Shown here piece after piece: positions 1 through 6,760 of a stretch of 30,849 nucleotides of DNA; position 1 is the first letter of the stretch, and each line of letters opens with the position of its first letter. The stretch comes from JALQXV01 sp051005235 (GTDB taxonomy: Bacteria; Patescibacteriota; Saccharimonadia; Saccharimonadales; 2-12-FULL-41-12), in the NCBI GenBank assembly GCA_051005235.1, contig JBPCJO010000097.1, positions 1 to 30,849 on the forward strand, given 5' to 3'. The translations under genes and the position numbers were made by a program. Below the pieces are notes generated by a model. It searched no databases and was not told the origin of the DNA. It worked only from the letters and a program-made list of their open reading frames with translations.

Positions 1-105
1 CATAAGAACTTCAAACTCGAGTAGCTTGCGCTTAGCACGAGCTACTTCAGCAACCATTTCCTTAGCGACCTGTTTAAGTTTCTTTGTTTCGTCCTGGGTT
101 TTCAT
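1..105 (-). CDS. Hypothetical protein, N-terminal fragment (cut by window edge)
   Basis: The first 35 codons of a minus-strand gene are visible, starting with ATG at 105 and running off the left edge without a stop. The fragment begins MKTQDETKKLKQVAKE and is very rich in Lys and Glu with heptad-like spacing, so a helical or coiled-coil start is likely. I do not recognise the family. A TATAAT box ends 7 nt before the ATG and there is no Shine-Dalgarno, which supports this start and suggests a leaderless message. The gene lies downstream of the tRNA-Leu terminator and is therefore a separate transcription unit. Confidence 0.6.
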   Translation of the reverse strand, partial: MKTQDETKKLKQVAKEMVAEVARAKRKLLEFEVLM

Positions 106-118
106 ACCTATAATTATA
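106..118 (-). promoter_or_regulatory. -10 box of a putative leaderless promoter for the partial gene at 105
   Basis: On the minus strand TATAAT (118-113) is preceded by TG plus one base, giving an extended -10 (TGATATAAT), and is followed by exactly 7 nt before the ATG at 105. Transcription would start on or next to the start codon. No -35 consensus is evident. Confidence 0.55.
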
Positions 119-275
119 TCACGCAGACTCAAAATCGTTCCGACAAACCATCACGACCCCAGCCCCGACCGCCCCTACCCAAAGGGCAGCTGGGCTAGCG
201 TAGATTTACAGTCTATCGCTTATTAGGTTTCAACACTTTTAACATAAAATAGATTTTAGCGGAGCTGTAAAGCAC

Positions 276-324
276 CACCAAATTAAAAAACCCAGCATGG
301 CAGTCTGGGTTTTTTAATTTGGTG
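276..324 (-). terminator. Intrinsic terminator directly attached to tRNA-Leu
   Basis: A perfect 20-bp inverted repeat (276-295 and 305-324) with a 9-nt loop holds a GGG/CCC core flanked by A6/T6 and AATT. It can terminate transcription on the minus strand after the tRNA, and the symmetric A/T flanks would also work from the plus strand. The tRNA-proximal arm includes the last five nucleotides of the tRNA (CACCA), so the tRNA 3' end is part of the terminator stem. Confidence 0.85.
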
Positions 325-404
325 CGGATGAAAGGACTTGAACCTTCACGCCTTGCGGCACTAGTTCCTAAGACTAGCGTGTCTACCAATTCCACCACAT
401 CCGC
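320..404 (-). tRNA. tRNA-Leu (anticodon UAG), CCA encoded
   Basis: On the minus strand the sequence folds as a class II tRNA. The acceptor stem is GCGGATG/CATCCGC. The D-arm contains GGTAGA. The anticodon stem CTAGT/ACTAG carries loop CTTAGGA, giving anticodon TAG. A long variable arm is built on GCCG-CAA-GGC, and the T-arm has loop TTCAAGT. The 3' CCA is genomically encoded (320-322), so the gene spans 85 nt, or 82 without CCA. It reads CUA and probably other CUN codons. The reading frame across it (213-398) giving a MVELVDTLVLG-type peptide is the usual artefact of translating a tRNA-Leu gene. It lies downstream of the recG-rsmD group and upstream of its own terminator. Confidence 0.97.
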
Positions 405-457
405 GTAGTATTAGTCTATATTAACTGATTAGAGAAGTATCTCAAAGTCATTTATTG

Positions 458-1123
458 CTACTGACGCTTGCTTTCACACCAAACGGGTATGACGCGAGCT
501 GGCTGCAGTTCTATCGGTGAACCGCGGAGCTGCAAATCGGTGAGTTCGTCTTTAACAGCCAGAGCTTCATGCTGGTTTGTGGTTTGCAGTAATGAGATAT
601 GAGCACGCCGGGCAGGAAGCTCCTTAGGAAATCCGAGATCTGTATATAAAAATCGCTGTTCAGATCTAATGCAGTCCTTAGTTATATTATCCAAGGCAAG
701 CACCACAAAACGGTCGCCTGGTCGCTCTGGAGCCGCTCCGTGAATAGCTATATTAGTAATAAACGCAGTGAGTGGTGTGGCAAAATTTTGTTGGACAATA
801 TCTTCTACTTTATTAATATCGAATGTTCCCTCTCCGTGCTCAAGTCGCTGTTTAACAGTAAGCCCATCGCGTGGATTCATGACTGAAACTCCTAAAAAGG
901 AGAGCAGCCTACCTTCATTTGATTTTACATAAGCATCAAGTTTACCTGGCAGTATGTAGTCATCATTTGCGTCTTGCTTCACATCACGCTTAACAGTAAA
1001 TGAATCGTGATACACAGTCCGCTCCGCGGTAGTAATAGTATGGGAAGCTTCAAAGTGTCGGCTTATGCGCCGGTACTCCCGCACTTCAGCCCTACGGGGT
1101 GATCGACCTCTATTATTGTTCAT
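458..1123 (-). CDS. 2H-phosphoesterase-like (LigT-type) protein, weak match
   Basis: This encodes a 221-residue soluble protein. The C-terminal part has a long beta-rich stretch ending in ARRAHISLLQT (about residues 180-190). This resembles the second HxS/T motif of the 2H phosphoesterase fold (LigT, cyclic phosphodiesterases), preceded by the expected strand-helix-strand order. I cannot point to a clear first HxT motif (only an early HTITT near residue 30), so activity is uncertain and the family call is tentative. The N-terminus is rich in Arg and Asn. I chose ATG at 1123; an upstream in-frame codon at 1162 would add a hydrophobic stretch, overlap rsmD by 4 nt and seems less likely. It follows rsmD after 35 bp, so co-transcription is possible. 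Confidence 0.55.
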   Translation of the reverse strand: MNNNRGRSPRRAEVREYRRISRHFEASHTITTAERTVYHDSFTVKRDVKQDANDDYILPGKLDAYVKSNEGRLLSFLGVSVMNPRDGLTVKQRLEHGEGTFDINKVEDIVQQNFATPLTAFITNIAIHGAAPERPGDRFVVLALDNITKDCIRSEQRFLYTDLGFPKELPARRAHISLLQTTNQHEALAVKDELTDLQLRGSPIELQPARVIPVWCESKRQ

Positions 1124-1158
1124 CTTGCAATATATTATAAAACTTAGGTATGCAAAGA

Positions 1159-1689
1159 TCAACTATATTGATAAAAAATAAGCTGGCCATCGCCGTAACT
1201 TTTTTGCTGGACGATCTTGAACCCTTCAAAAGTTAAGGGCTCCATTTTACCGGGCCACGACAAAACTAGAGTGCCATTAGGGATCAAGTGTCGCGGCAGA
1301 CGTTTTAAGTCACGGTACGGGATATTGTCATAGGGTGGGTCCAGCAGGACAATGTCGAATAACTGGGCTTGGTGGCGGGTCGACCATGCTCCCGCATATG
1401 CCCGGGTAGCTTTAATGCGGTCGGTTAGCTCGAGTTTCTCGATATTTAAAGTGATGACTTTGTAGGCTGCAACGTCAAAATCTAAAGCTATCGCCTCTTT
1501 GGCACCTCGGCTTATGGCTTCAATTGCTAATGCCCCGCTGCCTGCAAAGGCGTCAAGTACCGTAAGGCCCTTGATGTCACCGAGCGCTCCAAAAATCGCG
1601 CCGCGCATTTTTTCGCTCATGGGGTGTGTCCGGTGGCCTTGGGGTGAATCGAAAATTCTGCCGCCTAGCCAGCCTGAAATAACTCTCAT
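1159..1689 (-). CDS. rsmD: 16S rRNA (guanine-966-N2)-methyltransferase RsmD
   Basis: This 176-residue protein has the full RsmD pattern. The N-terminus is MRVISGWLGGR. A THPMSEKMRGAIFGAL segment corresponds to the family's RPTxxxxREALFN. SAM motif I is VLDAFAGSGALAIEA, and the catalytic N-methyltransferase motif DPPY is in LLDPPYDN (about residues 117-124). Length is normal for the family. It methylates G966 of 16S rRNA during 30S assembly. The gene follows recG after 14 bp; this pairing is common in bacteria. There is no Shine-Dalgarno. A TACACT box ends 8 nt before the ATG, so it may be transcribed from its own leaderless promoter as well as from recG. Confidence 0.93.
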   Translation of the reverse strand: MRVISGWLGGRIFDSPQGHRTHPMSEKMRGAIFGALGDIKGLTVLDAFAGSGALAIEAISRGAKEAIALDFDVAAYKVITLNIEKLELTDRIKATRAYAGAWSTRHQAQLFDIVLLDPPYDNIPYRDLKRLPRHLIPNGTLVLSWPGKMEPLTFEGFKIVQQKSYGDGQLIFYQYS

Positions 1690-1703
1690 ATTAATATAGT
1701 GTA

Positions 1704-3743
1704 TCAGTTTAAATTCGTTACGGAGCGATACTTACTGACTCTAGCTTGCAATTCCGGATAATTTTTTAGGTTTTGATCGGACGCCACAAAGGCCTGCGCG
1801 GCAGACCGGGCGGCTTCTATCAGTTTGACGTCGGTTAACTTGGCGACGCGCAAGTCTAGCTGGCCGGACTGCGAATGTCCGTAGATGGCTCCAGGGCCAC
1901 GGATTTCAAGATCGAGTTCGCTTAACTTAAAGCCGTCGTTGGAGCGTTCGACGGCTCGCAGACGGCGGGTTGGCTCTTTACTGTCGCTCATCATAAGGTA
2001 ACAGTAGCCTTGCTTGCTACTACGTCCGACGCGGCCACGTAACTGATGAATTTGGGCCAAGCCAAACCGTTCGGCGGCCTCAATTAGCATAATCGTAGCA
2101 TTTGGAACATCAACACCGACTTCGATGACAGTTGTGGAGACTAAAATATCTAACTCGTGCTTTACAAATTTAGCCATAACCGCGTCTTTGTCTTCGGCCT
2201 TCATTTTGCCATGCAGTAAGCCAATGCGACGTTTTTTAAAGTGTTTAGTAGATAAGTCTTCATATACTTTTTCGGCAGATAAGGCCTGGATAGCGTCGGA
2301 TTCTGTAATTAATGGGCACACTACGAACATCTGGCCGCCTTGGTCTAACTCTGCGTCAATCTTGGCATAGAGTTGTTTGCGCGAGTTAGGCGAAGTTACT
2401 TCGGTTATTATTGGCAGTAAATTCTTAGGTTTTTCGTGTAAGATCGAAATGTCTAGCTCACCGTACAGGGTGAGTGCTAGAGTCCGCGGGATTGGCGTGG
2501 CAGTCATGCTAATGACGTGAGGCATTCGGCCATCGGCTTTTTGCTGTAATTTTTTGCGTTGTTCGACTCCAAAACGATGTTGCTCGTCGATAATAATTAG
2601 CCCAAGGCTGTGCATGGCTACCTTGTCCGTAAATAGCGCATGCGTACCAACTATGAGGTTACTGGTGCCCTTCGCAATCGCCTGGTGGACAATCGCTTTT
2701 TGTTTGGGCTTAATACTACCGGTTAGTAATGCCACCTGGTGATGCAAACCAATTGGCTGCAACATTTTGTGAAGATTTTCGGCATGTTGGTTGGCTAGCA
2801 GTTCCGTTGGAGCCATAAAGGCTACTTGATAATTATGGTCGATGGCGTTTAGGGCGGCCATGGCGGCAACTACGGTCTTGCCTGAACCGACATCACCTTC
2901 GATCATACGGTTCATCGGCATGTCTTGCTGCATGTCTTGAAAAATCTGCCAGGCTACCCGCCGCTGCGAATCGGTTAGCGTAAACGGAAGACTGCCCACA
3001 AACTGTTTAATTAAATCTTCATTAAATGGAATAACATGGGTTTTGTAGCGCATGGCTTCTTGTTTATTAAGGACACTGGCCAGGCTAAGCCCAAAGATTT
3101 CGTCAAAGCCAAGCCGCCGACGGGCTTGTTCTAGTTGCTTTTGCGAGTCAGGAAAGTGCATTGCCAGTACAGCACTGGCTCGCGGCAGTAGTTTATGTTC
3201 TGTAATTACGCTAGCTGGTAGGTTTTCTGGCAAGGCATCAATGAGTGGTTTTACGGTACCAAGCAGCTTACGAATCGTGTTCGACTTTAGACCTTTGGTC
3301 TCGCGGTAAATTGGAATAATCCGGGCAGTATTGAGCGGAAAATCACTGGCCAGCTCCATTGCCGGATTCATAAGCGCCAATCGTCCCCGCGACATCTCAA
3401 AATTGCCCGAAATAAAATATTGCTGGCCTTGTTTGGTAGCATTGGCCCGGTAAGGCTGATTAAACCAAACCAAGCGCACGCTGCCGCTGTCGTCGCTGGC
3501 AACTGCCTCGGTTATATGTAGCCCACGCCGTACATAACGGCCGGTGATCTGTTTGATGACGGCCTGGACGCTGACCGTACCTGGTTTTAAGGCGGCAATA
3601 GCAGTAATTACCGAGTAATCATCGTAACGGCGAGGGTAATAATAAATTAAATCATCTACAGAGTTAATGCCTAACACAGCCAGCTTTTGAGCTACAGCCG
3701 CGCCAACACCTTTAATCTCTGCCGCCAGGCTCGTTCTATCCAT
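1704..3743 (-). CDS. recG: ATP-dependent DNA helicase RecG
   Basis: This superfamily 2 helicase remodels stalled forks and Holliday junctions. It has an N-terminal wedge/OB domain beginning SLAAEIKGVGAAVAQKL, Walker A GDVGSGKT, the DEQH box (IIIDEQHRFGVEQR), motif III MTATPIPRTL, and motifs V-VI (STTVIEVGVDVPNA, HQLRGRVGRS). The C-terminus has the RecG-type SELDLEIRGPG segment. It is 679 residues when started at ATG 3743, a typical length. A GTG at 3767 would add eight residues (MEWLYTNK) with no family support. I prefer ATG 3743 because TATACT ends exactly 6 nt upstream, and the protein then starts directly with the conserved N-terminal helix. It heads recG-rsmD and is divergent from the gene at 3803. 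Confidence 0.96.
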   Translation of the reverse strand: MDRTSLAAEIKGVGAAVAQKLAVLGINSVDDLIYYYPRRYDDYSVITAIAALKPGTVSVQAVIKQITGRYVRRGLHITEAVASDDSGSVRLVWFNQPYRANATKQGQQYFISGNFEMSRGRLALMNPAMELASDFPLNTARIIPIYRETKGLKSNTIRKLLGTVKPLIDALPENLPASVITEHKLLPRASAVLAMHFPDSQKQLEQARRRLGFDEIFGLSLASVLNKQEAMRYKTHVIPFNEDLIKQFVGSLPFTLTDSQRRVAWQIFQDMQQDMPMNRMIEGDVGSGKTVVAAMAALNAIDHNYQVAFMAPTELLANQHAENLHKMLQPIGLHHQVALLTGSIKPKQKAIVHQAIAKGTSNLIVGTHALFTDKVAMHSLGLIIIDEQHRFGVEQRKKLQQKADGRMPHVISMTATPIPRTLALTLYGELDISILHEKPKNLLPIITEVTSPNSRKQLYAKIDAELDQGGQMFVVCPLITESDAIQALSAEKVYEDLSTKHFKKRRIGLLHGKMKAEDKDAVMAKFVKHELDILVSTTVIEVGVDVPNATIMLIEAAERFGLAQIHQLRGRVGRSSKQGYCYLMMSDSKEPTRRLRAVERSNDGFKLSELDLEIRGPGAIYGHSQSGQLDLRVAKLTDVKLIEAARSAAQAFVASDQNLKNYPELQARVSKYRSVTNLN

Positions 3744-3755
3744 CTTATTAGTATA
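3744..3755 (-). promoter_or_regulatory. Putative leaderless -10 box for recG
   Basis: TATACT on the minus strand (3755-3750) is followed by AATAAG and then ATG at 3743, a 6-nt spacing. A second -10-like TATAAT lies just upstream of the alternative GTG at 3767. A five-codon minus-strand mini-ORF (ATG 3762 to TAA 3748) sits between the two. Confidence 0.45.
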
Positions 3756-3790
3756 TAGCCATTCCACCTTAATTATATTGTTTATGGTAA

Positions 3791-3802
3791 TATAAAAAGA
3801 AT
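3791..3802 (+). promoter_or_regulatory. Putative leaderless -10 box for the gene at 3803
   Basis: TATAAA (3791-3796) is followed by AAGAAT and then ATG at 3803, again a 6-nt spacing with no Shine-Dalgarno. It is divergent from the recG promoter within a 59-bp gap. Confidence 0.45.
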
Positions 3803-4603
3803 ATGGAAGATAAAAATCAAAATAGTAATCCGTATGCTGCCCCGCCGCAAGGGCAACAACCCCCTACCGAAACCAATCGTTACGCGGCAAACCCCTATGC
3901 TGATTTTGTGGTAACAGAACTTCCGCCGCCGCCCAAGAGTCATAAAAAACTCATAATTATCGTCGTCGCGCTCCTTACCTTGATAATTATTGGTGTAATC
4001 GTGGCGCTAACAGTTAGCCAATCAAATAAAACGAATAGCTCTTTGACTAGCACAACCTTAAGTGTAACTGTGCCAGAAGATTGGAAGTTTTTTGAAAGTG
4101 GCTTTGGCTTTGACGCGGCTATACCGATTGTCTGGGACGTGCAGCCCGAAGCTACAGACAATGTAGGTGTGCAAGAGCAGCGTTCGATTGGCGTCGGCCC
4201 CGCTGATAACGGCTTTGTGATTGGCGAAACGATTAATGAAGCCGGCGAGTTAACTCCGTTCTCATTTATGTCAGTCGGCACTACCAAGCGAACAGATGAG
4301 CCGGGCCAAGCAGCTTTTGAACGACTTGTCACCGATAAAAATGAAACTTCGCAAGAAACCTATGATTCCCTGGGGATTACTAAAGATACTTTGGTATTAA
4401 AAAGTGCCAAAAGAATGATTAATGGCGTTGAGTGGCTTGAAGTATATACTGAGGCCAATGAACTCTTTAAGATGGACTTATACCATTGGGATAACGACCG
4501 GGCATTGACCGTCTCCCTGATAAGTGACAATTCGCAAGACCTTAATGCAAAATACGAAAACTATTTATTGCCGATGGCTGCGGCAATTAAAAAGAATGAG
4601 TAG
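3803..4603 (+). CDS. Membrane-anchored extracytoplasmic protein, unknown function
   Basis: This 266-residue protein has three parts. Residues 1-48 are cytoplasmic and rich in Pro, Asn and Gln, with two NPYA motifs (about 9-12 and 30-33), ending in PPPPKSHKK. Residues 50-71 form one transmembrane helix (LIIIVVALLTLIIIGVIVAL). The rest is an extracellular domain of about 190 residues with no cysteine and alternating beta-rich segments. The layout (Pro-rich tail, single helix, one soluble domain) is frequent in Patescibacteria and Gram-positive envelope proteins. I recognise no catalytic motif and give no function. It is divergent from recG and converges with the methyltransferase at 4610, with 6 bp between stops. 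Confidence 0.75.
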   Translation: MEDKNQNSNPYAAPPQGQQPPTETNRYAANPYADFVVTELPPPPKSHKKLIIIVVALLTLIIIGVIVALTVSQSNKTNSSLTSTTLSVTVPEDWKFFESGFGFDAAIPIVWDVQPEATDNVGVQEQRSIGVGPADNGFVIGETINEAGELTPFSFMSVGTTKRTDEPGQAAFERLVTDKNETSQETYDSLGITKDTLVLKSAKRMINGVEWLEVYTEANELFKMDLYHWDNDRALTVSLISDNSQDLNAKYENYLLPMAAAIKKNE

Positions 4604-4609
4604 CGGGTT

Positions 4610-5380
4610 CTACTTCTTTTTTAGTAAAAAGAATACGCTTGGGCCAAAGTAGGTCATGGCTAAGGTAGGTTGCATGACTTTTTCTAGGTTCAGCATAACT
4701 GCCTGTGGGACGTACTTCTTTAATGTAGTGGAGCGCAAGTTCGAGACCGACAAAATTCGTTCGATACTAAAACCAACACTGTCTAGCTGATGAATTACCG
4801 TTTGGGGGTTGTGATTAACAAAGGCAATTTCTTCGGCGCGCTTGTTTCTTTCGGAGCGAATATCAATTGGCTGTTTTGGTATCGGCTTTCCTTGCAGTAG
4901 ATGTTTTAGTCGGTTACGCGCATGTGCATAGTTGGCAAGCTCGAGTACAAAGTATCCGTCTTTGGCGAGTACCCGGTGAACTTCCGATAGTTCTGGAACA
5001 GGATTTGGCAAGTGGTGCATCACGCGTATCATCGTAACCAAATCAAGCGAACCAGCTTTAAATGGCAAGGCATCGGCTTGGCCAAGTTTTTGGTCGATAG
5101 TAGGGTGATCTTTTAAGAATTTCTTAGCTATATCTAGTTGGGCTTTTGAGGGCTCAAGCAAGGTTACTTTATCGCTATAATCTTCTAATAAAATGCAGAG
5201 CCGTCCATAGCCACCACCAATGTCGGCAGCAGTTTTAAATTTTTTACCGTTAATCAGGCGTTTGATGGCCATTTCTTCGGCCTCGTGCTCATAATCGCGG
5301 CCAGTCCAGTAATCAAGATAGTTAAAGTCATCGTTGTCGTATTGGTCGGCTTTTTTTGAGGACATAGGGTTCTTAGGCAT
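4610..5380 (-). CDS. Class I SAM-dependent methyltransferase, substrate unknown
   Basis: This 256-residue protein has a Methyltransf_11-type Rossmann core. Motif I is AADIGGGYGRL, followed by the acidic strand end VTLLEPSKAQL, the motif around QADALPFKAGSLDLVTMIRVMHHL, and HRVLAKDGYFVLELAN. The C-terminal region (about 180-256) is hydrophobic and basic but has no clear membrane helix. The fold resembles small-molecule, quinone or lipid methyltransferases, and the substrate cannot be told from sequence. I start it at ATG 5380 (MPKNPMSS) because TATACT ends 7 nt before that ATG. An in-frame codon at 5407 lies inside the end of tyrS and would place the promoter within the gene. The gene follows tyrS after 13 bp. 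Confidence 0.85.
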   Translation of the reverse strand: MPKNPMSSKKADQYDNDDFNYLDYWTGRDYEHEAEEMAIKRLINGKKFKTAADIGGGYGRLCILLEDYSDKVTLLEPSKAQLDIAKKFLKDHPTIDQKLGQADALPFKAGSLDLVTMIRVMHHLPNPVPELSEVHRVLAKDGYFVLELANYAHARNRLKHLLQGKPIPKQPIDIRSERNKRAEEIAFVNHNPQTVIHQLDSVGFSIERILSVSNLRSTTLKKYVPQAVMLNLEKVMQPTLAMTYFGPSVFFLLKKK

Positions 5381-5393
5381 AAAGGCTAGTATA
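5381..5393 (-). promoter_or_regulatory. Putative leaderless promoter between tyrS and the methyltransferase
   Basis: The entire 13-bp gap consists of TATACT (5393-5388) plus 7 nt and then the ATG at 5380. The hexamer directly follows the tyrS stop. No Shine-Dalgarno is present, so the gap looks like a promoter and not a translational coupling site. Confidence 0.5.
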
Positions 5394-6623
5394 TTACTTC
5401 TTCTCAACTATAGCGAAGCTATTTTTACCACGCTTTAGTAAATTGTTGCCTTTGACGAATAGATTAAGGTTCTGTGGCCCGGCCTTTTGCCCATTTACCG
5501 AAACGGCGCCGGCTTGCAAAAAGGTACGTCCTTCGCTTTTGGACGAAGCCAGCTTAGCGTCAACCAACAACTGCGACAAGTCATCATGGGCTTTAACGAC
5601 TGTTAGTTCATGCTTTAAGATATGCATTTCGTTCTTGCCAAGTTCCAAAAAGTCACCCTCGCCGTAAAGTACTTTGGTGGCTTTAACGGCTTCGTCGGCT
5701 CGTTTTTTACCGTGTACGATTTTACTTACTTCGTAAGCCAGCACTCGTTGTGCCATGCGTAAATTACGATTAGAATCGAATTCAGCCATTACTAACGTTA
5801 TCGTCGGCTTGTCTAAGTCGGTAAAAATCTTAAGATACGATTCAACACTTTCGTCGTCGGTATTAAGCCAGAACTGATAAAACTTGAAGACACTGGTTTT
5901 GGCCTCGTCTAGCCAAATCGCACCGTCTTCACTCTTGCCGAATTTTTTACCGGTAGCCTTATTTACAATAAGGGGTAGCGTAATAGCATGGGCTTCTGCG
6001 CCGCGCATACGTCGAATTAACTCGACGCCGCTTATACAGTTTCCCCACTGGTCGGAGCCGCCTATCTGGAGCGTGCAACCATACTTATCAAACAAATACA
6101 GGTAGTCGTAACCTTGTAATAAGGTGTAGCTGAGTTCGGTGTAACTAATGCCGCTGCCACCCACGCCAATCCGTTTGGCTATATAGTCACGCTGTAATAA
6201 GGGCGTCATGCTAAATTGCTTGCCAATATCACGTAAAAACGGCAACAGCTTAAGATCTTTTGTCCAATCCAGATTATTTACTAGCTTAAATTTATGGTCA
6301 CCAAGAATTTTTTTGAGTTGTTCTTCGGCCTTAGAGACATTATGGGCGATTGTTTTTTCGTCTTGAACGGGCCGTTCGGCATCTTTGCCGCCAGGGTCGC
6401 CAATTAAGCTGGTTGCACCACCTGCCAACATAACCGCCGAGTGGCCATGGCGCAGAAAAACTCGATCAAACATCATAGCAGCTAAGTTACCGACTGTTTG
6501 CGAATCTGCCGAGGCGTCATATCCGTGGTAAAACGTCCACTGTTTTTCGTTAAGTTGGCTAAGATTTGCTAGCGTAGACTGGTGTACAAATCCACGCCAG
6601 GTAAGTTCTGCGGAGAATGTCAT
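5394..6623 (-). CDS. tyrS: Tyrosyl-tRNA synthetase
   Basis: This class Ic aminoacyl-tRNA synthetase charges tRNA-Tyr. The N-terminus (LTWRGFVHQST) is typical of bacterial TyrRS. The HIGH signature is diverged to TVGN (residues 43-46, within ASADSQTVGNL). The tyrosine/tRNA region LQGYDYLYLFDKYGCTLQIG and GSDQWGN are well conserved. The KMSKS loop is KFGKS. A C-terminal S4-like RNA-binding domain (LLVDAKLASSKSEGRTFLQ, then VSVNGQ) completes the protein at 409 residues, a normal length. I chose ATG 6623 over an upstream codon at 6656 because the family N-terminus begins here and a TATACT box ends 9 nt upstream. The second HIGH histidine is replaced by Asn, unusual but compatible with function. 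Confidence 0.96.
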   Translation of the reverse strand: MTFSAELTWRGFVHQSTLANLSQLNEKQWTFYHGYDASADSQTVGNLAAMMFDRVFLRHGHSAVMLAGGATSLIGDPGGKDAERPVQDEKTIAHNVSKAEEQLKKILGDHKFKLVNNLDWTKDLKLLPFLRDIGKQFSMTPLLQRDYIAKRIGVGGSGISYTELSYTLLQGYDYLYLFDKYGCTLQIGGSDQWGNCISGVELIRRMRGAEAHAITLPLIVNKATGKKFGKSEDGAIWLDEAKTSVFKFYQFWLNTDDESVESYLKIFTDLDKPTITLVMAEFDSNRNLRMAQRVLAYEVSKIVHGKKRADEAVKATKVLYGEGDFLELGKNEMHILKHELTVVKAHDDLSQLLVDAKLASSKSEGRTFLQAGAVSVNGQKAGPQNLNLFVKGNNLLKRGKNSFAIVEKK

Positions 6624-6678
6624 AATGGTTTCAGTATACACCGGAGTACGCCGCATGAGAATTAAAACAAAAGAACTA

Positions 6679-6706
6679 TTTGAGTTAGGTTAAAATTTGA
6701 TATAAT
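6679..6706 (+). promoter_or_regulatory. Sigma70-type promoter of the penicillin-binding protein gene
   Basis: TATAAT at 6701-6706 is preceded by TG plus one base (extended -10, TGATATAAT), with a TTTGAG -35-like hexamer at 6679-6684 (16-bp spacer). A second TATAAT is at 6734-6739. Unlike many genes here, this one has a true leader of about 50 nt, with AGGAG located 14 nt before the ATG. Confidence 0.6.
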
Positions 6707-6760
6707 ACTTATAAGGTACTCAAATCCGTTTTTATAATCTTTAGGAGTTATCGGTAATAC

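Noticed and set aside
189..226. Hairpin resembling a tRNA anticodon arm (CTGTAAA loop, GTA anticodon on minus)
   Set aside because: No acceptor stem, D-arm or T-loop can be built around it; at best a decayed fragment, more likely chance.
213..398. Reading frame giving a MVELVDTLVLG-type peptide on the minus strand
   Set aside because: It is the translation of the tRNA-Leu gene and its terminator; this peptide pattern is a well-known tRNA-Leu artefact.
4603..4635. TTCTTTTTTAGTAAAAAGAA dyad near the end of the methyltransferase gene as a terminator
   Set aside because: It is purely AT-paired, weak, and lies within the coding region.
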